This document shows, piece after piece, positions 1 to 8,698 of a stretch of DNA of 64,000 nt. A program made the position numbers and the translations under genes. The stretch is taken from positions 62,001 to 126,000 of the forward strand of contig NZ_JACSPQ010000002.1 in NCBI RefSeq assembly GCF_014837055.1, in the 5' to 3' direction. Every line of letters begins with the position of its first letter. Within the stretch, counting starts at the first letter, position 1. The notes beneath the pieces are model-generated. The model was not told where the DNA came from. It saw only the letters and a list, made by a program, of their open reading frames with translations, and made no database searches. The stretch is from Phocaeicola faecium (GTDB taxonomy: Bacteria; Bacteroidota; Bacteroidia; Bacteroidales; Bacteroidaceae).

Positions 1-307
1 TTTGAGCCACGCTCAACGGAACGTTTAGCAGCGAGCCCACTTTGTATTTCCCTATAACCGTATCGAGCATTGCTTCGCTGAGGGCAAATCCGTTTTTGCT
101 TTTCTCGAAATCCGTAACCACATCAATGGTTATTTCACACATTTGCCCTACCTTTTCGTCGAGAGTCATTTGCTTCAGCCACTTCTGAATATTGGCTTCT
201 ATTTCCGGATCGGGTGTGATGGCAGGCGGTACGGTCTGTCCGGCGGACGAGACACAGGCACTGGCGCAAAGCATGGAAGCGAGCGCTATGTTTTTTATTT
301 GATTCAT
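1..307 (-). CDS. GH3 family glycoside hydrolase, N-terminal part (runs off the left edge)
   Basis: The minus-strand frame opens with ATG at 307 and stays open to base 1, giving 102 residues. A signal peptide ([20 protein letters not shown]) is followed by an [20 protein letters not shown] block. That block is typical of the start of the GH3 beta-glucosidase/beta-xylosidase catalytic barrel. The catalytic residues lie outside the window, so activity cannot be read directly. It is the last visible gene of a beta-mannan operon. A periplasmic GH3 there would plausibly remove terminal beta-linked glucose or mannose from glucomannan oligosaccharides (inference). Family assignment is fairly secure; substrate is not. 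Confidence 0.8.
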   Translation of the reverse strand, partial: MNQIKNIALASMLCASACVSSAGQTVPPAITPDPEIEANIQKWLKQMTLDEKVGQMCEITIDVVTDFEKSKNGFALSEAMLDTVIGKYKVGSLLNVPLSVAQ

Positions 308-370
308 ACAGATTGGAGTTTAATCGTTAGTTTTTCATTATTATGACGTTATTGGGTGAAATGCGGATAT

Positions 371-1798
371 TTATTTTTCCCAGCTATCCGTACGGAAAGG
401 AATGAGCGGCAGTCCGCGCAGGTTTGCCACATTGCCGGGCAGAAAATCGCGGAAAGCATACCGTACGGCAACCGGGCGGTCCACTTCCTTGCAGGTAACT
501 TTTATTTGGTTTCTTCCTGTCAGTTCGGCTTCTGCCGGATGGAACACCCTGTCTTCGCCCGCCATTTCAAAGCCTGTCATTCCGTTCATACGATTGAAAC
601 CGTTATCGGCGTGACTGAAACTGAGAATGGCAGCATTGTCTTTTATTTCCATCGATAAGAAGGAAGGGCTGTCCGCCTCGATTCCACTAACGTGATACGT
701 TTTGCTCAACGCCTGATAAGCCAACCGTTCGCCTACGTGTTTTTTATCTTTCGGATGAATGTTGCAGGCTTCATACGGTTCTACCAAATCATTGGTAGAA
801 ATCATGGCACTGTTCGGTATCAGCGATTGGGCTTTGAACTGGGCTTCGCGCAACAAGGCACTTGTCGTTCCTTCTGCCGAACCGTATGGCGCTATCTCTA
901 CGAAATAAAAAGGCAGTTCGCCAAGTCCCCATTCCTTGCGCCAAAGCTCCGCCATCGTTTTCAGCCGTTCGGCGTAAGTGGAGTGCCTTCCCACGTTCGA
1001 CTCTCCCTGATACCACAAGAACCCCTTGATGGTGTACTGCTGGAGAGGTTTCAACATTCCGTTATACATCAATACCGGACTGAGGCAATGCCACCAGTCG
1101 TGCGGAGCATCCTTGCGGATATCGCGAGACAAATCAATGTCGGGATATTGAGATACGATTTCGCGGGGAAGCCAGCCTTCCACCATCGACCCTCCCCAAC
1201 TGCAATGGATGATGCCTATCGGTACGTTTAACACGCGGTTCATCATCATGGCAAAATGGAATGCTGTGGCGCTGAATCGGGGTGCATTTTCAGGAGTGCT
1301 TGTTTTCCAACTTCCCGTACAGCGGTCTACGGGCTTCAGTTGTCCGTTCTTTTCGACGGTAGCCATGCGGATTCCCTTCCACTGTCCCGCCGCGGCTATG
1401 GTTTCGTTGGCACCGGCTATCGGGCAATTATCAAATCCCGCGAGAGGCATCTCCATATTCGACTGTCCGGAACAAAACCATACTTCGCCGATAAGCACAT
1501 TGTTTAACTGCACGGTCTCGCCGTCGGATATTGAGATGGTTTGCGGTTCATACGAAGCGGCAGGTGTGTCTACCGTCGCGAGCCACCGCCCTTTCTCGTC
1601 CGTACGGGTGAGGTAAGTCTTCTCGTTCCACGACGTGTGTACGGTTATTTCCGTTTGAGGTTCTGCCCATCCCCACAGCCGGGCTTGGGTTTGCTGCTGA
1701 AGCACCATGTTGTCGCTTACGATGTCCGGCAAGGTTACTTTTCCCCATGCCATAACGCTCGCCAATAACAAGACAGCAGTGCTGAATGGTCTTTTCAT
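371..1798 (-). CDS. Secreted SGNH-type acetylesterase (sialate O-acetylesterase family), probably acting on acetylated mannan
   Basis: The product has 475 residues with a signal peptide at about 1-19. The catalytic serine block FCSGQSNMEMP sits near residues 108-118 (Ser113), a second conserved block WYQGESN near 262-268, and a late NIHPKDKKH block near 346-354 holds the likely catalytic His348. This is the layout of the sialate O-acetylesterase/acetylxylan esterase SGNH family. The family name reflects its first member; many Bacteroides homologues deacetylate plant glycans. Its position between the mannobiose epimerase and GH3 genes argues for removing acetyl groups from mannan (inference). 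It is separated from the upstream gene by 169 bp carrying an intergenic repeat. Confidence 0.82.
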   Translation of the reverse strand: MKRPFSTAVLLLASVMAWGKVTLPDIVSDNMVLQQQTQARLWGWAEPQTEITVHTSWNEKTYLTRTDEKGRWLATVDTPAASYEPQTISISDGETVQLNNVLIGEVWFCSGQSNMEMPLAGFDNCPIAGANETIAAAGQWKGIRMATVEKNGQLKPVDRCTGSWKTSTPENAPRFSATAFHFAMMMNRVLNVPIGIIHCSWGGSMVEGWLPREIVSQYPDIDLSRDIRKDAPHDWWHCLSPVLMYNGMLKPLQQYTIKGFLWYQGESNVGRHSTYAERLKTMAELWRKEWGLGELPFYFVEIAPYGSAEGTTSALLREAQFKAQSLIPNSAMISTNDLVEPYEACNIHPKDKKHVGERLAYQALSKTYHVSGIEADSPSFLSMEIKDNAAILSFSHADNGFNRMNGMTGFEMAGEDRVFHPAEAELTGRNQIKVTCKEVDRPVAVRYAFRDFLPGNVANLRGLPLIPFRTDSWEK

Positions 1799-1879
1799 AA
1801 TTTCAAAGTATTAGTAGTTTATATTCTATGGTAAATTTGCCTGAACTATATGCAGAAATTCTCCGCCTTTGTGTTCCCG

Positions 1880-1968
1880 AAAACGCAACCGTTAGTGTTA
1901 ATCATTTCTATGGGTAGAACTGTCCGGTTCTACCCATAGTGTTGCCCTGTTCTATGGGTAGCGTTTTT
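1880..1968. repeat. 89-bp intergenic element, copy A
   Basis: This is one of about ten related elements in the window. It has AAAACGC at one end and GTAGCGTTTTT at the other. Alternating decamers lie between them, including CTATGGGTAG and CTACCCATAG. It touches the stop codon of the 2-epimerase gene (1968-1970). It could end or attenuate transcription before the esterase gene. Confidence 0.75.
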
Positions 1969-3161
1969 CAGGCAAAACGCTCGTTGATTTCCAAGCACAT
2001 ACGTCCGTTGTGATACGGACATTTCCAGAACCCGGCTTTGTCGTCGTTGCGATTGATGCTTCCATCGGCAAAGCGGCTCCAGTACCACTCCCCGTTTTCG
2101 CGGTCAATCAGCTTGTCTTTGATAAACTGCCAGCAGCGGAGTGCGGTCGACAATGCTTCCTCGTCGCCGAAGTGCTGGTATAAATTCAAGTGACCTACTA
2201 CGTTCTCGGCCTGCACCCACCAGTGAAGTTCGCGGTCGGTCTCACCCTTATCAGAAAAACGTTCGTACATCATGCTTCCGTCGGCGTTCAGTCCCTCATC
2301 CGCAGCACGGGCTATCCGCACGATAACCGGCTCAATTTGTTTCAGAACCGTTTCATCGCCCAAAACCAATGCCGCTTCATGAATCAGCCACGAAGCCTCG
2401 ATGTCGTGTCCGTAAGATATAAGGTGATATTTATTCGTCCAGTCATCTTCGAAAAACAGGTTCAGGTGATACGTTTGCGTGTCTAATATCTTGGTGACGA
2501 ATAACTCTATCAGGTTTTTCAACTGAGTTTTCAACCGCCCGTCTTTCCATACCCGATACAGATTGGCGTACGGTTCGAGAATGTGCAGATGGGTGTTCAT
2601 GGTTTTCTTCTCGTTTTCGTCTTTATCGCTCAGACGCATGTCGGCTATCGGTTGCCAGTCGCGCGTCAGCGCTTCCACATATCCGTTTTTCTCTGCATCG
2701 AAACTGTATTTCTCAATAACCTCGAACAGCCGTATGGCATATTCCAACGCCTCTTCATCGCCGGTGGCACGGGCATATTCGCTCAGTCCGTAGATGGCGA
2801 AACCTAAGGCATAGATTTGTTTTTTAGTGTCGAGCGGATTCCCTTCGCAATCCACCGACCAATAAATGCCTCCAAACTGCTTGTCGTAAAAAAAGTCGAG
2901 CAGATAACGTTTGGCGCGTGTGGCAGTAGCCAGATATTCCGGCTTTTTCAACAAACGGTAGGCAGCGGAGAATGTCCAGAGGATGCGGGCATTCAGAATC
3001 GCCCCCTTAGGCTCGTCCGGCATTAAGACATCCTCTCCGCTGATGCGCCCGTAAAATCCTCCCCGCTCGCGGTCGGTCATCTTATTCATCCAGAACGGAA
3101 GGATATTCCCCTCTAATTCTTCTGTAACCTCCTTGCGGAGTGTGTTTATCGTTTCAGTCAT
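1968..3161 (-). CDS. Cellobiose/mannobiose 2-epimerase (AGE superfamily)
   Basis: The 397-residue product matches the length of N-acylglucosamine/cellobiose 2-epimerases, an (alpha/alpha)6-barrel family. Family signatures include SYGHDIEASWLIHEAA near 250-265, ELHWWVQAENVVGHLN near 313-328 and the C-terminal KCPYHNGRMCLEI. These hold the conserved histidines used for proton transfer at C2. There is no signal peptide, so it is cytoplasmic. In the known Bacteroides fragilis mannan pathway this enzyme converts beta-1,4-mannobiose to mannosylglucose, which the neighbouring GH130 enzyme phosphorolyses. The gene overlaps the upstream transporter by 8 bp, so the two are co-transcribed. Confidence 0.9.
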   Translation of the reverse strand: MTETINTLRKEVTEELEGNILPFWMNKMTDRERGGFYGRISGEDVLMPDEPKGAILNARILWTFSAAYRLLKKPEYLATATRAKRYLLDFFYDKQFGGIYWSVDCEGNPLDTKKQIYALGFAIYGLSEYARATGDEEALEYAIRLFEVIEKYSFDAEKNGYVEALTRDWQPIADMRLSDKDENEKKTMNTHLHILEPYANLYRVWKDGRLKTQLKNLIELFVTKILDTQTYHLNLFFEDDWTNKYHLISYGHDIEASWLIHEAALVLGDETVLKQIEPVIVRIARAADEGLNADGSMMYERFSDKGETDRELHWWVQAENVVGHLNLYQHFGDEEALSTALRCWQFIKDKLIDRENGEWYWSRFADGSINRNDDKAGFWKCPYHNGRMCLEINERFA

Positions 3162-4545
3162 TTTTCTGCGTACGTTTTAAGTTTAACTTATCAATGATAT
3201 TCTTCATTTTCTGCTCGCCCAGCGGATAGCAAACGATAAAGAGCGTAGAGATGCAGGCTGCCGCAGCAGGAAGCCAGCTCAGAAACATCTTGATACCGTT
3301 GATGGTTTCCGCACTCTGTTCGGCATTGGCTTGGAATCCGAAGTAAGAAAGCAGCCATCCCGTAACGGCAGTACCGATTGCCCAGCCAAACTTCTGGCTC
3401 ATGGATGAGGCACTGAATATAAGTCCGGTGGCACGGTTTCCGGTATTCAGCTCAGAGTAGTCGGCACAGTCGGCATACATCGACCACAAGAGCGGGAAGA
3501 TGCTTCCGGCACAAATGCTTATCAGACATTGGAAGAGAAAAATCAGTACCAAGTCGTCTTTATCGAACCAAAAGAAGATAACGCTCAGCACGGCGGCTAT
3601 CAGCATGGCAGCAGCAAAGGTAGTCTTTTTCCCGATTCGGTTACTCAGCGGAGCCGCCAGTATTACCCCGATGATGTTGGCTATTTGTCCCACGGAAAGA
3701 AACAGCCCGCTCAATACGAACGACACGCCGAACAGGGTAATGGAATGGAAATGCTCTTCTACGATGAAATATTTGAAATAGTAAACCGCAGCCCCGTCGC
3801 GGATGGAATTGAATACCAACGTCCCGATTCCCGCCCCGAAAAGAATCCACCACGGCTTGTTGTGAAACAAATCCCTGATGTCATTCTTCAGCGAAGTACG
3901 CTGTTCGTTGATCGGCTTTACGCGCTCTTTCGTCCAAGCGAAACAGCCCAAGAACAGAACGATGCACATTACGGCAATAACCGCCACCGCCATCAGCCAG
4001 CCCGTCTGCTGGTTGGCAATCTCCTTGCTATGTCCGCTAAACGCATTGACCATCGGCATGAAAAGCAACAAGGCAATGAAACTGCCGAGGTAGGCAAACA
4101 TCATGCGGAACGTAGACAGCGTGTTTCTTTCTTGCGGGTTCGGGCTCATTACACCAAGCAGCGAAGCATAAGGCACGTTGATGCCGGAGTAAACCATCAT
4201 CATCAGCGAGTAAGTGATGTAAGCATATACCAGCTTGCCGGCATCCCCGAACGGAGGAGTGTAAAAGGTAAGCACGCCGATGAAACCGAAAGGAACGGCG
4301 AGAAACAAGAGGTAAGGACGAAACTTCCCCCAACGGCTGCTTGTGCGGTCGGCAGCGATTCCGATAATGGGGTCGAAAACCGAATCCCAAACACGGGTGA
4401 CTAAAAACATGGTTCCTACCATCGCCGCAGGCAGTCCGAATACGTCTGTATAAAAAATCATCAGGTAGGCCCCGAAGAGTTTCCAAAACATCGACGATGC
4501 CATATCCCCGAATCCATATCCTATTTTCTCCCTGAGTTTTATCAT
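3154..4545 (-). CDS. GPH-family MFS sugar symporter, probable mannobiose/mannosylglucose importer
   Basis: The 463-residue product is strongly hydrophobic, with about 12 membrane segments. Near residues 50-75 it has TRVWDSVFDPIIG followed by ADRTSSRWGKFRPYLL. These are hallmarks of the glycoside-pentoside-hexuronide:cation symporter family of inner-membrane carriers. It lies between the phosphorylase (24 bp upstream) and the epimerase (8 bp overlap). This order matches the mannan cluster known in B. fragilis. The expected cargo is beta-1,4-mannobiose released by GH26 in the periplasm or outside the cell (inference from context). Confidence 0.88.
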   Translation of the reverse strand: MIKLREKIGYGFGDMASSMFWKLFGAYLMIFYTDVFGLPAAMVGTMFLVTRVWDSVFDPIIGIAADRTSSRWGKFRPYLLFLAVPFGFIGVLTFYTPPFGDAGKLVYAYITYSLMMMVYSGINVPYASLLGVMSPNPQERNTLSTFRMMFAYLGSFIALLLFMPMVNAFSGHSKEIANQQTGWLMAVAVIAVMCIVLFLGCFAWTKERVKPINEQRTSLKNDIRDLFHNKPWWILFGAGIGTLVFNSIRDGAAVYYFKYFIVEEHFHSITLFGVSFVLSGLFLSVGQIANIIGVILAAPLSNRIGKKTTFAAAMLIAAVLSVIFFWFDKDDLVLIFLFQCLISICAGSIFPLLWSMYADCADYSELNTGNRATGLIFSASSMSQKFGWAIGTAVTGWLLSYFGFQANAEQSAETINGIKMFLSWLPAAAACISTLFIVCYPLGEQKMKNIIDKLNLKRTQKND

Positions 4546-4569
4546 AGTGCTTACCTTTCGTTTATTTGT

Positions 4570-5742
4570 TTATTTCATTATTTTCATGTTTTTGTCGATT
4601 AACTTCTTCAGCGTTTCTACCGAAGCCGTGGTGGTCAGTCCGTCTTCGGGCGTATTCATACAGTAGTCTACCAACCGGTCTATCGTAGAAACCGCCACGT
4701 GCATCCGTGTATCGGAAGAAGCATAGTAAATATACACCGTACCGTCTTCGTCGGCAATCCATCCGTTAGAAAACAACACGTTGGAAACATCGCCTATGCG
4801 CTCATCGCCTTCGGGAGCCATGAAGTATCCGCCCGGCGAAGCTATCACCTGCGAAGGATCGTCTAATGAAGTCATGTACAGATAAAGAACGTAGCGCAAT
4901 CCGGCAGCACAGCCACGCACTCCGTGGGCAAGGTGCAACCATCCTTTCGGGGTTTTGATGGGATGAGGTCCTTCGCCGTTTTTCACCTCCTTGATGGTAT
5001 GGTAGAAACGTGCGTCGATAATCTTTTCCTCGTGAATTTCGGCATGGGTAATATCGTCAACCAACGCCCAGCCGATACCTCCGCCGCTTCCTGCATCGAT
5101 AAATCCATCCTGCGGACGGGTGTAAAGCGCATATTTCCCGTTTACAAACTCCGGATGAAGCACCACGTTCCGTTGCTGACTCTTTGTTTTCAAGTCCGGC
5201 AGGCGTTCCCATGTTTTCAAGTCTTTGGTACGAGCGATTGCCGCCGTAGCGGTAGCTGCCGAAAGGTCTCCTGCAGGTGCGCTGTCATCGTGACGTTCGG
5301 CACAGAAGATACCGTAAATCCATCCGTCCTCATGCGCTGTCAGTCGCATGTCGTAGATGTTGGTGGCAGGAATAACGTCATCGGGCATCGTAATGGGATA
5401 ATCCCAGAAACGGAAATTATCTACACCGTTCGGACTCTCGGCAACAGCAAAGAACGATTTGCGGTCGGCACCTTCCACCCGTACCACCAACAGGTATTTC
5501 CCGTTCCATTTGATAGCTCCTGAGTTCATGGTAGCATTCACTCCGATACGCTCCATCAGATACGGATTGGTATCTTCGTTTAAATCATACCTCCAGAACA
5601 CCGGCGTGTGAGCGGCCGTTACAACCGGGTATTTATAGCGTACGTATACGCCATTTGTGTTTTCAACAGGTTCATTTTTACGTGTTATCAGTGTCTCATA
5701 TTTAGCGAACAGCGTTTTTACTTTTTCTTTAAACTGACTCAT
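4570..5742 (-). CDS. GH130 4-O-beta-D-mannosyl-D-glucose phosphorylase
   Basis: The 390-residue, leaderless cytoplasmic protein has the GH130 five-bladed propeller signatures, including [20 protein letters not shown] near 72-91 and [12 protein letters not shown] near 124-135. The Asp in NIYDMR is residue 131. Asp131 is the reported general acid of the B. fragilis mannosylglucose phosphorylase. The enzyme converts mannosylglucose and phosphate to mannose-1-phosphate and glucose. It sits directly between GH26 (7 bp away) and the symporter, completing the epimerase-phosphorylase route. Length and motifs indicate the mannosylglucose-specific GH130 subgroup rather than the mannooligosaccharide group. 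Confidence 0.93.
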   Translation of the reverse strand: MSQFKEKVKTLFAKYETLITRKNEPVENTNGVYVRYKYPVVTAAHTPVFWRYDLNEDTNPYLMERIGVNATMNSGAIKWNGKYLLVVRVEGADRKSFFAVAESPNGVDNFRFWDYPITMPDDVIPATNIYDMRLTAHEDGWIYGIFCAERHDDSAPAGDLSAATATAAIARTKDLKTWERLPDLKTKSQQRNVVLHPEFVNGKYALYTRPQDGFIDAGSGGGIGWALVDDITHAEIHEEKIIDARFYHTIKEVKNGEGPHPIKTPKGWLHLAHGVRGCAAGLRYVLYLYMTSLDDPSQVIASPGGYFMAPEGDERIGDVSNVLFSNGWIADEDGTVYIYYASSDTRMHVAVSTIDRLVDYCMNTPEDGLTTTASVETLKKLIDKNMKIMK

Positions 5743-5749
5743 AATATCT

Positions 5750-6874
5750 TCATTTATTGTTTTTGACTATACTTTTTATATCGCCAACGAATACGGTTTT
5801 CGGATTTTCATAAAACTTGATGAAATCTTTTTCCGAAACCTGTCCGGGATAAGGAGCATAGAAATGGTTTTCTTTCTCTCGTGCATTTCTCCAGACTAAG
5901 ACATAGCTGATGGGATATTTCTCAATTACGGGCAACAGGGTTTGAGTCCACCATGTAGAATCGGGTATGGTTTCATAACCGGTCTCTGTTATTGCCATAG
6001 CCTTGCCGTGAGCTCTGCTTACCTGTGTCAGAATCTGCAATGACTTGTCTAAGTTTTGCTGATAGCTTTCATTATCCCCGTATTGATAAATATCCACACC
6101 TATCAGGTCTACGATGCTGTCTCCCGGATAGCGTTCCAGATATTCGGTAGAATCGTTAGGCTCTGTACCCGGTGAGTAAGCCCATAGCAACTGGTCGGCT
6201 CCTTTTTCCTTCATGCGGTTATAAGTCATCTGCCACAAGGCTTTATACTCATCCGTCGTACAAAGATTCTGTCCCCACCAGAACCAGCTTCCGGTATGCT
6301 CGTGCCACGGGCGGAACAATACCGGAACTTTTATGCCTTCCGAGGTTTGTATGGAGTTTAAGTAATCGGCAACCTTGTCTATCCATCCGATGAATTTGTC
6401 ATGATTGGCTCCTCCCGGCAAGATGGATTTCACCACGGTAGAATCGGAAACGTCCCATGTATCTTTTCCGGTAAGCGGATTATCGGTATGCCAACTGAAA
6501 GAAACCATTCCGCCCCGTTGATATTGTGCGACGGTTTCTTTGCGGATACGGTCGAGCGAGACATTATCGAGATTCCTGTCTCCCCAGATTTCCATCCTTC
6601 CCAAATCGAATGACATGATAGCGGGATAGTCTCCGCATACGCTTTTTACATCGCTGCGGGCAGAGTCTCCGTCCCAACCTATTCCGTAAACCGGGTCATC
6701 GTGATGACCGAACATGAATACACCCTGTTCAGGTAAGGTCTTTAAGGTTTCCAGCATTGCTGAGGCTTCCGGAGTCCGGAAGTTCCCGGCAGCTTCTTCT
6801 TTAGCTGCCTGAGAACATCCGGTTAACCCCATTGTTAGTACCATAAAGATATGAATATATGTGCGGTTTTTCAT
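5750..6874 (-). CDS. GH26 endo-beta-1,4-mannanase lipoprotein
   Basis: I chose the ATG at 6874 because it gives a clean lipoprotein signal ending MGLTGC (lipobox Cys20). A longer frame begins at 6916 but starts within the SusD coding end. The 374-residue product carries [16 protein letters not shown], placing the acid/base Glu at 192, and MAITETGYE, placing the nucleophile Glu at 297. These are the standard GH26 catalytic pair. Upstream residues 53-70 ([15 protein letters not shown]) also fit GH26. It should cut beta-mannan to mannobiose at the cell surface or in the periplasm. It overlaps nothing and follows SusD by 13 bp, so it belongs to the same operon. Confidence 0.92.
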   Translation of the reverse strand: MKNRTYIHIFMVLTMGLTGCSQAAKEEAAGNFRTPEASAMLETLKTLPEQGVFMFGHHDDPVYGIGWDGDSARSDVKSVCGDYPAIMSFDLGRMEIWGDRNLDNVSLDRIRKETVAQYQRGGMVSFSWHTDNPLTGKDTWDVSDSTVVKSILPGGANHDKFIGWIDKVADYLNSIQTSEGIKVPVLFRPWHEHTGSWFWWGQNLCTTDEYKALWQMTYNRMKEKGADQLLWAYSPGTEPNDSTEYLERYPGDSIVDLIGVDIYQYGDNESYQQNLDKSLQILTQVSRAHGKAMAITETGYETIPDSTWWTQTLLPVIEKYPISYVLVWRNAREKENHFYAPYPGQVSEKDFIKFYENPKTVFVGDIKSIVKNNK

Positions 6875-6887
6875 AAGATTCAGAAAT

Positions 6888-8687
6888 TTATTGTCTCCAA
6901 CCAGTATAATCAGCATTCGAACCCCATCCCGGATTCTGTTCCAAATGTTCCGATAATGAAACCTGACTTTCAGGGATTTTCAAGAATCCTGCCGTTTCAT
7001 TGTATCGCTGGGCATAACCACCGTTTTGAGGAACATTCTGTGTCGGTATGGCATCGTTTATCAGGATATCCACATTTTGCTGTTTTTCCAATGCTGCGGC
7101 AGCGATGTGCCAACGGCGAATGTCGTTCCAACGTACACCTTCAAAAGCCAATTCCCAACGGCGTTCGTTCTGAAGAGCTTCCAAAGAATAACTTACGGGA
7201 GGCAATCCTACGCGGGCACGTACCCGGTTCATACCCGTAGCGTCTTCTTCCAATTCAGACTGCATTAATAGTACATCGGCAAAACGAACCAGTACCAAAT
7301 CATGAATGTTTCCGAAGTCGAGCGTAACGCTGTATTGCCAGTTGCTTGCCCCATACATCAGAAATTCAAATGAAGGCAGATAATCCATTCCTGGGAAACT
7401 TTCCGAATCGGTGTTTCGGCAAGAGATGGGGGCCGATTTCATATTGAAATAACCGGTTTCCTGCATATAATCGTTCCAGCCTCCGGCTCCCCGTTCGTAA
7501 TTGGGCAAATCGTCAACATCGTAAATAGAAGCTGCACGGCGCGGGTCATTCGGTTCGGCGGCTTCCCAGTCGGCAACCAGATTCGGAGCTACCGGACCGG
7601 CTCCCCATCCTTGTCCGAAGGGGAATGTATTGGCATAGTTCTGTCCGCCACGTACACCGAAGTGAAGAGCATATTGATTAGACATACCGGGATATCCGTC
7701 GCCACTGCCTACGTAAGTTCCTTGCTTGTTGAACTTAATCATAAACAAGGCTTCAGGATTGATGGCATTATCGTTTTCTACCCATGACAGTCCTTGTCCT
7801 TGAGTGTAAGGGAAGTCTTCTACGGTGCAACGATTAGTATATGCCCATAAATTGCGGAAATCGGAGGTAACCAATGAGTAACCGGAATTATTGACACAAT
7901 CATCAATATAGTCGATTACCTGCTGTTTGGTTAACGTGCTGCCGTCAGGAAGGGTTACTTCTGTCAGCGGATTATAAGTCGTACTGGTTAAGTCTGCCAG
8001 TTCTTCTCCGTTGCAATACATTCCGGTATAAAACAGCCAAGCACGTCCCAGCATGGCTTCGGCTGCATATTTGTCTACATGTCCGGCCTGTGCAGCATCG
8101 GTTCTTTGGTCGGGCAGTAAGTCGCAGGCATTTTTCAAGTCCTGCAAAATCTGTCCCCACGTTTCGGCAGCAGTAGCTTGCGGTTTGTCTTCAGCCTCCA
8201 ATGTCGTCATTAAAGGGATGGAACCGTATTGTGATGCCAATTCATAATAGAAGAAAGCGCGTAAAAACAGAGCCTCTCCCAATAATTTGTCATGGTCGGC
8301 TTCCGAAATATCTTGGCAGTTATCCAACGATTCGATAAAAGCATTGGCACGTCCTACTCCTTCGTAACGTACTTGCCAGAATGACTCTGTCATGTCATAT
8401 CCGTAATTAGTCAGAAGGTCCATAGCCTGCATCAATCCGTCGTTGCTTCCGCCTCCTCCCAAATTATCATCGCTTGCCAACATTGAGAGGTAATAGAAAG
8501 AAGTCTGAGGGGTAGAGATTGCTTGATTCAGATTCGCATAAATACCCGTCAGCATTTGCTGTGCATCTGTCAGGTTCGTGGGAAACGTACCTGTGTTCTT
8601 TTGTGTATAGTTCGTTGTATCAAGGGCATCGTCGCAAGCACCTAATGCGAGAGATGCACCTATCAATAAATATAAATACTTTTTCAT
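6888..8687 (-). CDS. SusD/RagB family glycan-binding lipoprotein of the mannan locus
   Basis: The 599-residue product has a lipoprotein signal with LGACDD (Cys at about 18). The TPR-like core has the usual SusD features: a stretch near 125-160 with LLGEALFLRAFFYYELASQY, and the late LQNERRWELAFEGVRWNDIRRW block near 505-526, seen here in pieces. It is predicted to sit on the outer face of the outer membrane as the lid of the SusC transporter encoded 11 bp upstream. It should capture mannan oligosaccharides. Substrate is inferred from the downstream GH26 and GH130 genes. Confidence 0.92.
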   Translation of the reverse strand: MKKYLYLLIGASLALGACDDALDTTNYTQKNTGTFPTNLTDAQQMLTGIYANLNQAISTPQTSFYYLSMLASDDNLGGGGSNDGLMQAMDLLTNYGYDMTESFWQVRYEGVGRANAFIESLDNCQDISEADHDKLLGEALFLRAFFYYELASQYGSIPLMTTLEAEDKPQATAAETWGQILQDLKNACDLLPDQRTDAAQAGHVDKYAAEAMLGRAWLFYTGMYCNGEELADLTSTTYNPLTEVTLPDGSTLTKQQVIDYIDDCVNNSGYSLVTSDFRNLWAYTNRCTVEDFPYTQGQGLSWVENDNAINPEALFMIKFNKQGTYVGSGDGYPGMSNQYALHFGVRGGQNYANTFPFGQGWGAGPVAPNLVADWEAAEPNDPRRAASIYDVDDLPNYERGAGGWNDYMQETGYFNMKSAPISCRNTDSESFPGMDYLPSFEFLMYGASNWQYSVTLDFGNIHDLVLVRFADVLLMQSELEEDATGMNRVRARVGLPPVSYSLEALQNERRWELAFEGVRWNDIRRWHIAAAALEKQQNVDILINDAIPTQNVPQNGGYAQRYNETAGFLKIPESQVSLSEHLEQNPGWGSNADYTGWRQ

Positions 8688-8698
8688 ATCAGTTTTCT

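Noticed and set aside
1880..1968. The repeat family as a CRISPR array
   Set aside because: Copies are dispersed kilobases apart, lie in different gaps, have no unique spacers between regular repeats, and there are no cas genes.
3529..4404. Long plus-strand frame opposite the symporter gene
   Set aside because: It is antisense to a gene with clear symporter motifs, and its translation is Arg/His/Gln-rich with no recognisable domain.
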